Shown: positions 44,269-52,798, numbered from the stretch's first letter. The stretch: DNA of 64,000 nucleotides from an uncultured Faecalibacterium sp. (GCA_934524985.1 CAKSYT010000001.1:124001-188000); one strand, 5' to 3'. The notes: a model not told the origin generated them from the letters alone. Translations and numbers: made by a program.

Positions 44269-45789
44269 ATGAATAAAGTAAAGAGACTGTTAATGACAAT
44301 TTTGACATCAGGGATAGCAACGATATTGAGCTTTTTGATTAGCTTTATCTTAACTCCGTATATTACAAATAAACTTGGTGTTGAGGCATACGGATTTGTT
44401 ACGTTAGCAAAGAACTTTACTCAGTATGCTACTATTATTACAATTGCTTTGAACTCGTATGCAGCTAGGTATATTACGGTTTCATATCATAATAATGATA
44501 TGGAAAAGGCTCAAGAATATATTTCTTCTGTATATTATGGAGATGTGGCAATTTCAGCAGTAATTATGATTGTTGCTGGCGGATTTGTTTTGTTTTTAGA
44601 TAGAATACTTAACATCTCGTTAGAACTAGTTATTTCTGTAAAATTGCTTTTTCTTTTTGTTTTTTTGGGTTTCGTTCTGACAACTGTTGGTACATCTTAC
44701 ACGGCGGCGGCTTATATAAAAAACAGATTAGATATTGTAGGAATTTTTCGGAGCCTCTCTTATATTTTTGAGGTGCTGTTTTACGTTGTTGTTTTCGCTT
44801 TTTTTACTCCAGAAGTTTGGCAAGTGGGAGTGGCCATCTGCATAGCTCAGTTGGTGATATTCGGCGGTAATTACTACATATATAAAAAATATACACCAGA
44901 ATTAAAGATAAGGCGGAAAAGCGTTTCGTTTAATGCAATAAAAAAGTTAGTGGTGAATGGCATTTGGAATTCTATTAATAGCCTTGGGAATACACTAAAT
45001 TCAGGATTGGATTTAATAGTGACAAATCTGTGGTTGTCTGATTTGGCAATGGGACAAATTGCAATAACAAAAACAATTTCAAGTATTTTTATGAGTTTTA
45101 ATCAGCTGCTAGCACAACCTTTTCAGCCGCTACTTTTGAAGAGCTATTCGGATGGAAATAAGAATAAACTTGTTTCTGAATTAAAGCTCTCAATGAAATT
45201 AACGGGTCTGTTTTCAAGTATCGTTTTCGCTGGTTTTTTTTCTTTAGGAAAAGTTTTTTATGCCCTTTGGATACCAGGACAGGATATTGATTTGATATAT
45301 GTACTAACAGTTATCACGATGATATCTTCCGTTATCGAGGGACCGGTATATCCGCTATATTATATATATACACTGACTGTTAAAAATAAAATTCCTTGTA
45401 TTGTTACAGTTATAGGTGGAATATTTAATGTGGCAGGTATGGCAATCCTAGTAAAATATAGTTCGCTGGGTATATATTCTATTGTATTAACAACAACGGT
45501 CATTATGCTATTTATCAATCTTGTGACGAACCCGATTTATATGACACACTGCTTAAAAATAGAATGGTTTACATTTTATCCAACGCTTTTAAGAACGATA
45601 ATTTCTTGCACTTGTATGGCAATAAGTTTTACTTTAATTGCAAAAACATTGAATCCAAACACATGGGTGTCATTTGTTTTAACCGCAATCTTATGTGGCT
45701 TTATAGGGTGTATAATACATTTGGTTCTTGTATTTTCACGTGATGAAAAATCGAGGATTTTAGTCATTATTAAGAGTAAAGAAAAATAA
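44269..45789 (+). CDS. wzx: Repeat-unit flippase (Wzx, polysaccharide transporter family)
   Basis: The 506-residue membrane protein has about fourteen hydrophobic segments. It begins with the MOP-superfamily pattern (SFILTPYITNKLGVEAYGFVTLAKN). It moves the lipid-linked repeat unit across the membrane for polymerisation. The start follows AAGGAGATAAG. Order polymerase-flippase is usual in Wzx/Wzy loci; no Wzz length regulator or tyrosine kinase was found in the window. Confidence 0.93.
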   Translation: MNKVKRLLMTILTSGIATILSFLISFILTPYITNKLGVEAYGFVTLAKNFTQYATIITIALNSYAARYITVSYHNNDMEKAQEYISSVYYGDVAISAVIMIVAGGFVLFLDRILNISLELVISVKLLFLFVFLGFVLTTVGTSYTAAAYIKNRLDIVGIFRSLSYIFEVLFYVVVFAFFTPEVWQVGVAICIAQLVIFGGNYYIYKKYTPELKIRRKSVSFNAIKKLVVNGIWNSINSLGNTLNSGLDLIVTNLWLSDLAMGQIAITKTISSIFMSFNQLLAQPFQPLLLKSYSDGNKNKLVSELKLSMKLTGLFSSIVFAGFFSLGKVFYALWIPGQDIDLIYVLTVITMISSVIEGPVYPLYYIYTLTVKNKIPCIVTVIGGIFNVAGMAILVKYSSLGIYSIVLTTTVIMLFINLVTNPIYMTHCLKIEWFTFYPTLLRTIISCTCMAISFTLIAKTLNPNTWVSFVLTAILCGFIGCIIHLVLVFSRDEKSRILVIIKSKEK

Positions 45790-45832
45790 TGTAAAAGATA
45801 AGAACAATGTTACATAGGGGAGAAAGGGTAGA

Positions 45833-46361
45833 ATGATATCAACAAGAGAAGAATTGAAAAATGTAATTGAGCTTGAAAAAAAAGGATATTCAAGAAAAAG
45901 CTTAATTCGACGATATTTGCGCGAATTAAGAATTTGTGAATATTATAAAAATTGTGCGGGGGGGCACAACACGACTCTTATTTAAACTCCATAACTTTTA
46001 TAGAAATAGGTTAGGGTTGCGATTAGGGTTTGAAATTCCGTTAAATGTTTTTGGAAAAGGACTCCATATATTTCATACAGGAAGCATTATCATCAATGAA
46101 ACTTCATCCGTCGGAGAATATTGTAATATAATTGGATCAACTTGTTTGGGCAGTAAAGATGGTGGAAACGGTCCCACAATAGGAAATCATTGCGAATTGG
46201 GGATGAATTCAGTTGTCATTGGAAATGTTAAAATAGGAAATAATGTTTATATTGGAGCTGGGGCAGTGGTAACTAAAAGCTTTGAACAGAATGGAGTTTC
46301 TTTGGCTGGGGTTCCAGCTAAAATTGTAGCAAGCAGAAAAGATAGTAAGAAAGCTGATTGA
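45833..46361 (+). CDS. Poly-G phase-variable hexapeptide acyltransferase (second), OFF frame here
   Basis: The ATG at 45833, behind GGGGAGAAAGGGTAGA, encodes a serine-acetyltransferase-like N-terminus (STREELKNVIELEKKGYSRK, then RICEYYKNCAGG). It stops at 45983-45985, shortly after seven G (45958-45964). The remaining enzyme continues in another frame: RLLFKLHNFYRNRLGLRLG, EIPLNVFGKGLHIFHTGS with the catalytic His, hexapeptide repeats and AGVPAKIVASRK. Losing one G (or gaining two) joins them as CAGGTTRLLFKLHN into a normal 175-residue protein. An A8 run also lies upstream. This is the same architecture as the gene at 41762, which argues against a chance sequencing error. Confidence 0.82.
45958..45964 (+). 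repeat. Poly-G run, G7, inside acyltransferase gene
   Basis: Seven G between TTGTGC and CACAACACG mark the point of frame loss. Six or nine G would restore the full enzyme. Confidence 0.88.
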
Positions 46362-46367
46362 AAAATT

Positions 46368-47699
46368 ATGAAAACAGTAATAATGGCCGGAGGGCGAGGA
46401 ACTCGAATATCTGAATTATTCCCTGATATTCCGAAACCTTTGATTCCAATAGAAGGTGTTCCAGTTCTTGAGCGAGAGATTATCTCGTTAAGGAATCAGG
46501 GATTTAAAGATATCATTATGACTGTTTCCCATATGGGAGACAAAATCATGAACCATTTTGGAGATGGCGCTAAATTGGGAGTGGCGATTCAGTACTACAA
46601 TGAAGTCACACCGCTTGGAAATGCTGGTGCACTTTTTAAGCTACGAGAGCAACTAGGAGATGAACCGTTCCTGCTTTTGAATGCAGATGCCGTTTTTGAT
46701 GTTGATTTCAACCGAATGGTCAGATTTCATCAGGAACATGGTGGATTGGTGACATTGTTCACTCATCCTAATAACCATCCTTACGATAGTGGGCTCATCA
46801 TTGCGGAAAAGGATATGTCGGTTCAATCTTGGCTGGCAAAGGAAGATGTTCGCCCGACATATTATAAGAATAGAGTCAATGCTGGGCTGCATGTGATTGA
46901 TCCTAAAGTCCTTGATATGGTGTCGATTGATGCAGACAAAATCGGCACTGTGGACAAGACGACGGGGAAAACTGTAAAAGTTGATTTGGATCGTCAGCTT
47001 CTAAAACCGTTGGCTGGAACTGGCAAGATGTTCTGCTACGATTCTCCAGAATATGTGAAGGATATGGGAACACCAAATCGCTTCCATCAGGTAGAAGAGG
47101 ATTTCAAAGCAGGAAGAGTATCGGCTAAGAATCTTTCAAACAAGCAGAAAGCTGTGTTTCTCGACCGGGATGGTACGATCAATAAATATGTCGGGTTCCT
47201 TAGAAATATTAATGAATTTGAGTTGATTAATGGCGTGGCAGAAGCAATCAAGAAAATCAATGCGTCTGGTTATCTTGCAATTGTAGTCACAAATCAGCCT
47301 GTTATTGCTAGAGGAGAGGTGACCTTTCAAGAACTGGAAGAAATCCATAATAAGATGGAGACAGAACTTGGCTTGCAGGGAGCCTACCTTGATGCAATCT
47401 ATTATTGCCCTCATCATCCACACAAGGGATATGAAGGCGAAGTACCAGAATTGAAGATTGAATGCGATTGTCGCAAACCGAAGCCGGGAATGTTGCTAAA
47501 GGCGGCTACCGATTATAATATTGATTTGAGCCAGAGCTATATGATTGGCGATGGTGAAAACGATATTAAAGCTGGATTGGCAGCTAGATGCAAAGCAATC
47601 CTGGTTAATGGAACTGGAACAGATGCTAAGAGTGAAGACTTTGGACAAGCCGACACATTGGCTTCAGTATTGGAATTTGTAGACAAGTATTTGTGTTGA
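46368..47699 (+). CDS. Fused heptose-1-phosphate guanylyltransferase and heptose bisphosphate phosphatase
   Basis: The N-terminal half (about 1-230) is a nucleotidyltransferase: MAGGRGTRISELFPDIPKPLIPIEG-like opening in pieces GGRGTRI and PKPLIPIEG, then LLNADAVFDVDF. This fits HddC, which makes GDP-heptose. The C-terminal half (about 255-443) is a HAD phosphatase with FLDRDGTIN, VVTNQPVIARGEV and a Cys/His zinc loop (YYCPHHPHKG ... CDCRKPKPGM) typical of GmhB. One chain thus covers the last two enzymes of the pathway begun by GmhA and HddA. It starts 6 nt after the phase-variable acyltransferase. Confidence 0.92.
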   Translation: MKTVIMAGGRGTRISELFPDIPKPLIPIEGVPVLEREIISLRNQGFKDIIMTVSHMGDKIMNHFGDGAKLGVAIQYYNEVTPLGNAGALFKLREQLGDEPFLLLNADAVFDVDFNRMVRFHQEHGGLVTLFTHPNNHPYDSGLIIAEKDMSVQSWLAKEDVRPTYYKNRVNAGLHVIDPKVLDMVSIDADKIGTVDKTTGKTVKVDLDRQLLKPLAGTGKMFCYDSPEYVKDMGTPNRFHQVEEDFKAGRVSAKNLSNKQKAVFLDRDGTINKYVGFLRNINEFELINGVAEAIKKINASGYLAIVVTNQPVIARGEVTFQELEEIHNKMETELGLQGAYLDAIYYCPHHPHKGYEGEVPELKIECDCRKPKPGMLLKAATDYNIDLSQSYMIGDGENDIKAGLAARCKAILVNGTGTDAKSEDFGQADTLASVLEFVDKYLC

Positions 47700-47757
47700 G
47701 AAAAGTCAAGACAGTTTTTTGGGTTTAATTAAATTGTGAGTACAGAGAGGAGAGAGT

Positions 47758-48660
47758 ATGAAAACAACATTACTTATCATGGCAGCCGGAATCGGCAGTC
47801 GCTTCGGAACGGGTATTAAGCAGTTGGAGCCCGTGGATGCTTCTAATCACATTATCATGGATTACTCGATCCATGATGCGATCGAGGCTGGTTTCAATCA
47901 TGTGGTCTTTATTATCCGCAAGGATATCGAGAAAGAGTTCAAAGAGGTGATCGGTGATCGCATTGCCTCCATTTGCTCTTCTCATAATGTAACTGTTGAC
48001 TATGCTTTCCAAGATATTAATGATATCCCGGGAATTCTGCCAGAAGGCCGGACAAAGCCGTGGGGAACCGGTCAGGCTGTGCTTGCCGCCAAGAAGGTCA
48101 TCAAGACTCCGTTTATTGTGATTAATGCAGATGATTATTATGGCAAGGAAGGCTTCAAGGCGGTTCATGAGTATCTGGTGAACGGCGGAAAGTCTTGCAT
48201 GGCTGGCTTCGTGCTGAAGAATACGCTGTCTGATAACGGTGGCGTGACTCGTGGCATCTGCAAGATGGACGAGCAGAGTAATCTGACCGAGGTTGTGGAG
48301 ACCAAGAATATTGTAAAAACTGCAACTGGGGCAGAAGCAGACGGCATGGTTGTGGATGTGAATTCTCTGGTATCCATGAATATGTGGGGCCTGACTCCGG
48401 AGTTCCTGGATGTACTGGAGGAAGGCTTCAAAGAGTTCTTTGAGAAAGAAGTTCCGGGTAATCCGCTGAAAGCAGAGTATCTGATCCCTATCTTCATCGG
48501 CGAACTGCTGGAGCAGGGAAAGATGTCCGTGAAGGTTTTGAAAACCAATGATACTTGGTATGGTATGACCTACCATGAGGACGTTGCAGCAGTAAAGGAC
48601 AGCTTTAAGAAGATGCTGGAGAGCGGTGTGTACAAAGCTGACTTGTTTAGTGATCTGTAA
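47758..48660 (+). CDS. Sugar-nucleotide nucleotidyltransferase-like protein
   Basis: The 300-residue GT-A fold protein begins TLLIMAAGIGSRFGTGIKQLEPV, the NTP-binding loop of sugar-1-phosphate nucleotidyltransferases. VINADDYYGKEGF carries the metal-binding Asp. It probably activates a further sugar or choline-like group for the capsule; the substrate cannot be told. It starts after GAGAGGAGAGAGT. Its base composition is less AT-rich than that of the genes before it. It is coupled to the VanZ gene 6 nt downstream. Confidence 0.85.
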   Translation: MKTTLLIMAAGIGSRFGTGIKQLEPVDASNHIIMDYSIHDAIEAGFNHVVFIIRKDIEKEFKEVIGDRIASICSSHNVTVDYAFQDINDIPGILPEGRTKPWGTGQAVLAAKKVIKTPFIVINADDYYGKEGFKAVHEYLVNGGKSCMAGFVLKNTLSDNGGVTRGICKMDEQSNLTEVVETKNIVKTATGAEADGMVVDVNSLVSMNMWGLTPEFLDVLEEGFKEFFEKEVPGNPLKAEYLIPIFIGELLEQGKMSVKVLKTNDTWYGMTYHEDVAAVKDSFKKMLESGVYKADLFSDL

Positions 48661-48666
48661 ACGACG

Positions 48667-49278
48667 ATGAAAGAAACGATTGATTTACTCGGAAAGATCC
48701 TCACAAACATCCTGACTGCTCTATATGAGCCATTTGGTTTTTCACTCCTGATTTCCTTCCTGGCCTTGTTTTTCTACCTGTATGCGTATGAGCCTCAAGA
48801 CGCCGGCAAAGGCTGGAAGAGTGCCATGGTGACATGGTATCAGAAATTCAAAGAGAGCGTGTTCTTCCGGAAGTTATTTTTCTTAGCTTTTGTGACTTCA
48901 CTTGTTCTGTTCCGAACCCTGTTAAACCGGAACCTGTGGATGAATCCTTTATCCGATGTCATGGGTGGCTGGGGCATCTGGGAGACAGTGAATGGAGAAC
49001 AGAAGCTGACCACCGAGTGTATCGAGAACGTAATCATGATGGTACCGTTTTCAGCAGTAGTGATGTGGACATTCGGAGAGAAGATAGGAAACGGATGGAA
49101 AAAGATACTGTGGCAAAGCGGAAAGATAGCGTTCATCTTCTCGATAAGCATTGAGATGTTGCAATTATTGTTACGGTTAGGAACGTTTCAGCTATCAGAC
49201 ATCTTCTATAACACAGTCGGGGGAGTGCTAGGCGGGTTATTGTACTGTATAGCGATGAAGGCAAGAAAGCGTTTGTAA
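48667..49278 (+). CDS. VanZ-family membrane protein
   Basis: The 203-residue protein has about five membrane segments. The VanZ-type pattern includes FRTLLNRNLWMNPLSDV, ECIENVIMMVPFSAVV and SISIEMLQLLLRLGTFQLSDIFYNTVGG. VanZ proteins give low-level teicoplanin resistance in some hosts and are common near capsule loci. The exact role is unknown. It is the last gene of the capsule unit; about 170 nt without a gene follow. Confidence 0.88.
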   Translation: MKETIDLLGKILTNILTALYEPFGFSLLISFLALFFYLYAYEPQDAGKGWKSAMVTWYQKFKESVFFRKLFFLAFVTSLVLFRTLLNRNLWMNPLSDVMGGWGIWETVNGEQKLTTECIENVIMMVPFSAVVMWTFGEKIGNGWKKILWQSGKIAFIFSISIEMLQLLLRLGTFQLSDIFYNTVGGVLGGLLYCIAMKARKRL

Positions 49279-49446
49279 AACTGGATGAAATTGTGATATA
49301 CTGGGAGCGGTAGCTCCCTGCGCTGCTCTGATAATTACACACCTCTTCGCGGTGAGCAGCAGGCAACGATCTAAGAATCAGGAATTCGATGATCGGCTGA
49401 GATGTGAGAAAAGCATGCTATGTAAGATAGGGAGGATGTTCACTCA

Positions 49447-50478
49447 ATGGCAAAACACAAATGTATATATTGCTTGCAAGAAAAAGATGAAACGGCGTTT
49501 AACCGTGAGCATGTTGTACCCAGAATGATGGGCACCTATCAAAATGGGTATGTTTTGAGCAATTATGAAGTATGCGAAGAATGTAATTCTTATTTTAGTA
49601 GAGAACTTGAAGATAAAATTGGCCTGAATTCTATAGAGAGCTTTCTTAGAATGCAGCATGGTCGAGAGATGTCAGATGGAAGAACAATGCGTAGAGACCG
49701 CACTAGGTTTTATGGAACAGAGGGCATCTTTAAGGGATTAGAGTTTATTCCGGTAGTAGACAACCAAAATCTGGAAAGAATTCATTTCAATATACTCCCT
49801 AAAATTGGAATACAGTCAAAAGAACGAGAAGATGAATATGATTATTTTGAGCCAGATTCCTTACCGATCGCTTCAACAGAAATACTGGATTATCTAAAAG
49901 GGAAAAAGGCTGGAATTGTGACTGTTGGAATAACACAAGAAGATGCAACGCCATATTTAAAAGAAAAAGGATATCTGAGTTCCGACTATAAGTACGAAGA
50001 TGTTGGTGTAAAGGATCTTTATGATGGAGAGAGTTTTACAACAAAAATCTGTGTGTCCATCGATTCAATTGTAAGGCGGACTTGTGCAAAGACAGTGTTT
50101 AATTATTTGTGCTACTCCAAGGGAAAAGATTTCGTACTTTCTAGCCAATTTGATGACATCAGAAATTATATCAGATATGGCACGTGGTCGAACGATTTAT
50201 GGTTTAGGTATTCTCTAGGCCCAGTATCATCGGTCAGTGTTCCTAATGATTCTGCTCATGTTGTGGGATACATGTGGTATCCTGAAAATGAAAACTGGGT
50301 GCCGTGTGGATGTGTAACTTGGTTTGGAGAAACAACTTATATATTTAAACTGGGTGCGACAGAACAAAAAGTTTCAAAATATAACTTCCTTTCAGAAACT
50401 AAGATGGCATGTTTTGATAATGTTTCAAGAAACATTACGGTAGACGAGGCTGTCCATATTTTTGCAAAGAAGAATTGA
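49447..50478 (+). CDS. HNH endonuclease-type protein
   Basis: The 343-residue protein begins with CIYCLQEKDETAFNREHVVPRMMG, followed by CEECNSYFSREL. This makes a zinc-bound HNH_5-like nuclease fold with CxxC pairs flanking the EHVVP catalytic His. The remaining 280 residues are beta-rich and not recognised. Such proteins occur in defence islands and mobile DNA. It is AT-rich and sits between the capsule locus and the second AT-hook gene, starting after GGGAGGATGTTCACTCA. Confidence 0.75.
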   Translation: MAKHKCIYCLQEKDETAFNREHVVPRMMGTYQNGYVLSNYEVCEECNSYFSRELEDKIGLNSIESFLRMQHGREMSDGRTMRRDRTRFYGTEGIFKGLEFIPVVDNQNLERIHFNILPKIGIQSKEREDEYDYFEPDSLPIASTEILDYLKGKKAGIVTVGITQEDATPYLKEKGYLSSDYKYEDVGVKDLYDGESFTTKICVSIDSIVRRTCAKTVFNYLCYSKGKDFVLSSQFDDIRNYIRYGTWSNDLWFRYSLGPVSSVSVPNDSAHVVGYMWYPENENWVPCGCVTWFGETTYIFKLGATEQKVSKYNFLSETKMACFDNVSRNITVDEAVHIFAKKN

Positions 50479-50506
50479 ATGAGATAAAAGGAAAGAGGTT
50501 ATTACC

Positions 50507-50839
50507 ATGCCCAGAACGAAAGGCAGCAAAAACCGTCCCAAAACCAATACGACCAAAGACTACGCATCCCAGATCACAGAGAAGCAGGAGGCTATTGCGT
50601 CCCTGAATACTGAGATTGCATCCATCACCGCCAACATTGACACTTTGAAGGCTGATCTAAAAGAAAAGAAGACTGCTCTGAAGAAGGCCGAAAAAGAAGT
50701 GGCATCTCTGGAAGCAAAGAAGGCAAAGGCAGATGCGAACGCCGCTGAAGAAGCTAAGAAGGCTGAAGCCGAAGCAGTGCTGAAGAAGCTGCTGGCCAGC
50801 GGCATGAGTGCGGATGAGATTCTGGAAAAGCTGAAATAA
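50507..50839 (+). CDS. AT-hook plus coiled-coil small protein (copy B)
   Basis: The 110-residue paralogue of the protein at 28750-29085 has the same AT-hook-like start MPRTKGSKNRPK, a long Ala/Lys/Glu coiled coil with the shared ASITANID segment, and the same C-terminal helix VLKKLLASGMSADEILEKLK. It starts after GAAAGAGGTTATTACC. It points rightward while copy A points leftward, so the two bracket the capsule locus facing outward. A DNA-binding or bridging role is inferred, not shown. Confidence 0.82.
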   Translation: MPRTKGSKNRPKTNTTKDYASQITEKQEAIASLNTEIASITANIDTLKADLKEKKTALKKAEKEVASLEAKKAKADANAAEEAKKAEAEAVLKKLLASGMSADEILEKLK

Positions 50840-50857
50840 ACAAGAACTAAAAAATAA

Positions 50858-50905
50858 ATGCCGTGTGGACAAACTGAACTCCAGAAGTTCACACGGCATT
50901 TTTTA
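50858..50905 (+). terminator. Terminator after the second AT-hook gene
   Basis: A 10-bp stem ATGCCGTGTG / CACACGGCAT with a 22-nt loop region is followed by TTTTTTA, about 20 nt after the stop. Confidence 0.75.
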
Positions 50906-50973
50906 AAGGCTGCCATATAGTTTATAACGAAAATAAAAGAAGAACAAAATTTAAAGAAATGGAGCGTGAGAAA

Positions 50974-51357
50974 ATGAATTTATCAAAAATACATCATATT
51001 GCAATCATCGTATCCGACTACGAAGCCGCAAAGGATTTCTATGTGAACAAGCTGGGATTCACTATAATCAGAGAAAACTATCGCTCAGAGCGTAAAGACT
51101 GGAAGCTGGATCTGCGTGTTAATGAGCACACAGAGCTGGAGATTTTCGCTGAGGAAAATCCTCCAAAGCGTGTGGACCGCCCGGAAGCATGTGGGCTGCG
51201 TCACCTTGCGTTTTGCGTTGATTGCGTGGAACAGACAGTGAATGAGCTGGCGGAGGTAGGCATTGAATGTGAGCCGATCCGTGTGGATGATTATACCGGC
51301 AAGAAGATGACTTTCTTCCATGACCCGGACGGACTGCCGCTGGAACTGCACGAGTAA
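50974..51357 (+). CDS. VOC-family (glyoxalase-like) protein
   Basis: The 127-residue single VOC protein opens KIHHIAIIVSDYEAAKDFYVNKLGF with a metal-ligand His. It continues with ELEIFAEENPPKR, CGLRHLAFCVD and FFHDPDGLPLELHE, giving the His/Glu metal ligands of glyoxalase-like enzymes. The start at 50974 is supported by GGAG upstream; an ATG at 50959 overlaps that site. The substrate is unknown. It is followed after 11 nt by a GNAT gene. Confidence 0.9.
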   Translation: MNLSKIHHIAIIVSDYEAAKDFYVNKLGFTIIRENYRSERKDWKLDLRVNEHTELEIFAEENPPKRVDRPEACGLRHLAFCVDCVEQTVNELAEVGIECEPIRVDDYTGKKMTFFHDPDGLPLELHE

Positions 51358-51368
51358 AGGGGGACAAA

Positions 51369-51884
51369 ATGATATTCCGTAAGGCAGAAAAAGAAGATTT
51401 TTACAAAATAAGATCCCTGTACTGGAACTTGATTGATCAGGAGCAAAATGATCCGTCATTTCCGCATTGGAAGAAAGGAATCCACCCATCTGATGAGATG
51501 ATACAGAACAGTATTGATAGGGAAGAACTGTATGTGTTGGCAGATGGTGGTGATATTGCAGCGTGTGTCATAGCAAACGCTGAAAAGGTCGATGGCTATT
51601 CAGATGCGCCGTGGCAGATTGATTCGGATGAGGTAATCGTTCTTCATGTTTTGGCAGTTCATCCGGATCATCGCGGAAAAGGACTGGCGCGGAGATTAGT
51701 AGAGAATGTAATTGAACAGGAAAGAAAAGTTGGTAAGAAGGCATTGCGACTTGATGTGATCGAGAACAACACAACAGCCGAAAAGCTGTATCAGAAACTG
51801 AGCTTTCAATATATCCAGACCAAGACACTTTATTATGATGTGGTAGGCGAGATGACGTTCAAATTGTATGAACTGGTGCTGTGA
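51369..51884 (+). CDS. GNAT-family N-acetyltransferase
   Basis: The 171-residue acetyl-CoA-dependent acetyltransferase has the pyrophosphate-loop block HVLAVHPDHRGKGLARRLV (R/Q-x-x-G-x-A motif), preceded by DEVIVL and followed by LRLDVIENNTTAEKLYQKLSF. The substrate is unknown. The start follows AAAGGGGGACAAA. It overlaps neither neighbour; the next gene starts 3 nt later. Confidence 0.9.
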   Translation: MIFRKAEKEDFYKIRSLYWNLIDQEQNDPSFPHWKKGIHPSDEMIQNSIDREELYVLADGGDIAACVIANAEKVDGYSDAPWQIDSDEVIVLHVLAVHPDHRGKGLARRLVENVIEQERKVGKKALRLDVIENNTTAEKLYQKLSFQYIQTKTLYYDVVGEMTFKLYELVL

Positions 51885-51887
51885 GCT

Positions 51888-52682
51888 ATGGGAGAGAAAA
51901 GAGCATATAAAGCCAGAAAGCCTGGCGGCGGACGGAAAAAGTTAAAGCCTGAATACGATGCCGGCAAGAATCTGAAAGAGCAGATGGATGCGGCTGTGGC
52001 GCTTTATGAGGAGGACTGCTCCCTCCAATCCATCGCAGATGCGCTAGCTCTAAACCCCATCAAAGTGAGAAAGCTGCTCATCACAGCTGGAGTGTATGAA
52101 TCGAATGCGGCGAAGAAAGTGAAAAACACTTTTGAAGAGTATAGAAAAACACAAGACTACAAAACCGCCACACTAACAACTGCAGCAGTTCTTAAGCTTT
52201 CCAAAGCCTCCGTCACATCGTACCTGCCTTATGAAAAAGGCGTGTACTTCCCAAGCGCAGGAGATAAAGAGAAAATCAGCGTAGGAGCAGAGCGGCAGCG
52301 GAGATACAGGGCGATGAAGCGATGGAGGACTGATCCGACAGAGGAGCACCTGTGGGAGGTGGTTCTTCTTTATGCTGGTGTGCGCTTCAAAACATACTCG
52401 GGTTTACCCTTTACCTATGAAATACGAAAGGGCCGGAATGGGCAATACACAAAGGAACTGTGGATCGATCGCAGAGAGAAGAGTAAAAGTCTGGCGTGGA
52501 GTTCTGTGCTGCTGGCTCTGGGCAATATTAAAAAGGTAGGAGAAGTAGTTGAACGGCCGAAAGCGCTGGGCGATATCCGGGGTGTGACCTATATACACGG
52601 AATGTTCTATCGGTTCGGATTGATCGACGTGCCGGATGAAGCAAAAGAAAAGATGAAGAAAGTATTCAGCAAATCGTTCTGA
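51888..52682 (+). CDS. DNA-binding-like accessory protein, unknown
   Basis: The 264-residue protein has a basic N-terminus (RAYKARKPGGGRKKLKPEY). A helix-turn-helix-like region follows (ALYEEDCSLQSIADALALNPIKVRKLLITAGVYE), then a second repeat-like helical segment and a beta-rich C-terminal half. I have seen this type only as an uncharacterised protein of mobile or accessory regions in Clostridia. DNA binding is likely; target and role are unknown. Confidence 0.65.
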   Translation: MGEKRAYKARKPGGGRKKLKPEYDAGKNLKEQMDAAVALYEEDCSLQSIADALALNPIKVRKLLITAGVYESNAAKKVKNTFEEYRKTQDYKTATLTTAAVLKLSKASVTSYLPYEKGVYFPSAGDKEKISVGAERQRRYRAMKRWRTDPTEEHLWEVVLLYAGVRFKTYSGLPFTYEIRKGRNGQYTKELWIDRREKSKSLAWSSVLLALGNIKKVGEVVERPKALGDIRGVTYIHGMFYRFGLIDVPDEAKEKMKKVFSKSF

Positions 52683-52761
52683 CACGGATGCCGCAGAGGG
52701 GGGAAAAGCATCACCCAATGTTTGAGTCACTGCGTGAACTCCTGGAGATTATACAAAAAAA

Positions 52762-52787
52762 CCGCCTGCGGAATGAACCACAGGCGG
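52762..52787 (-). terminator. Terminator of the alpha/beta hydrolase gene
   Basis: The stem CCGCCTG(C)GG / CC(A)CAGGCGG is followed on the minus strand by TTTTTTT, 12 nt beyond the stop of the leftward hydrolase gene. Confidence 0.75.
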
Positions 52788-52798
52788 CTGAAATCACA

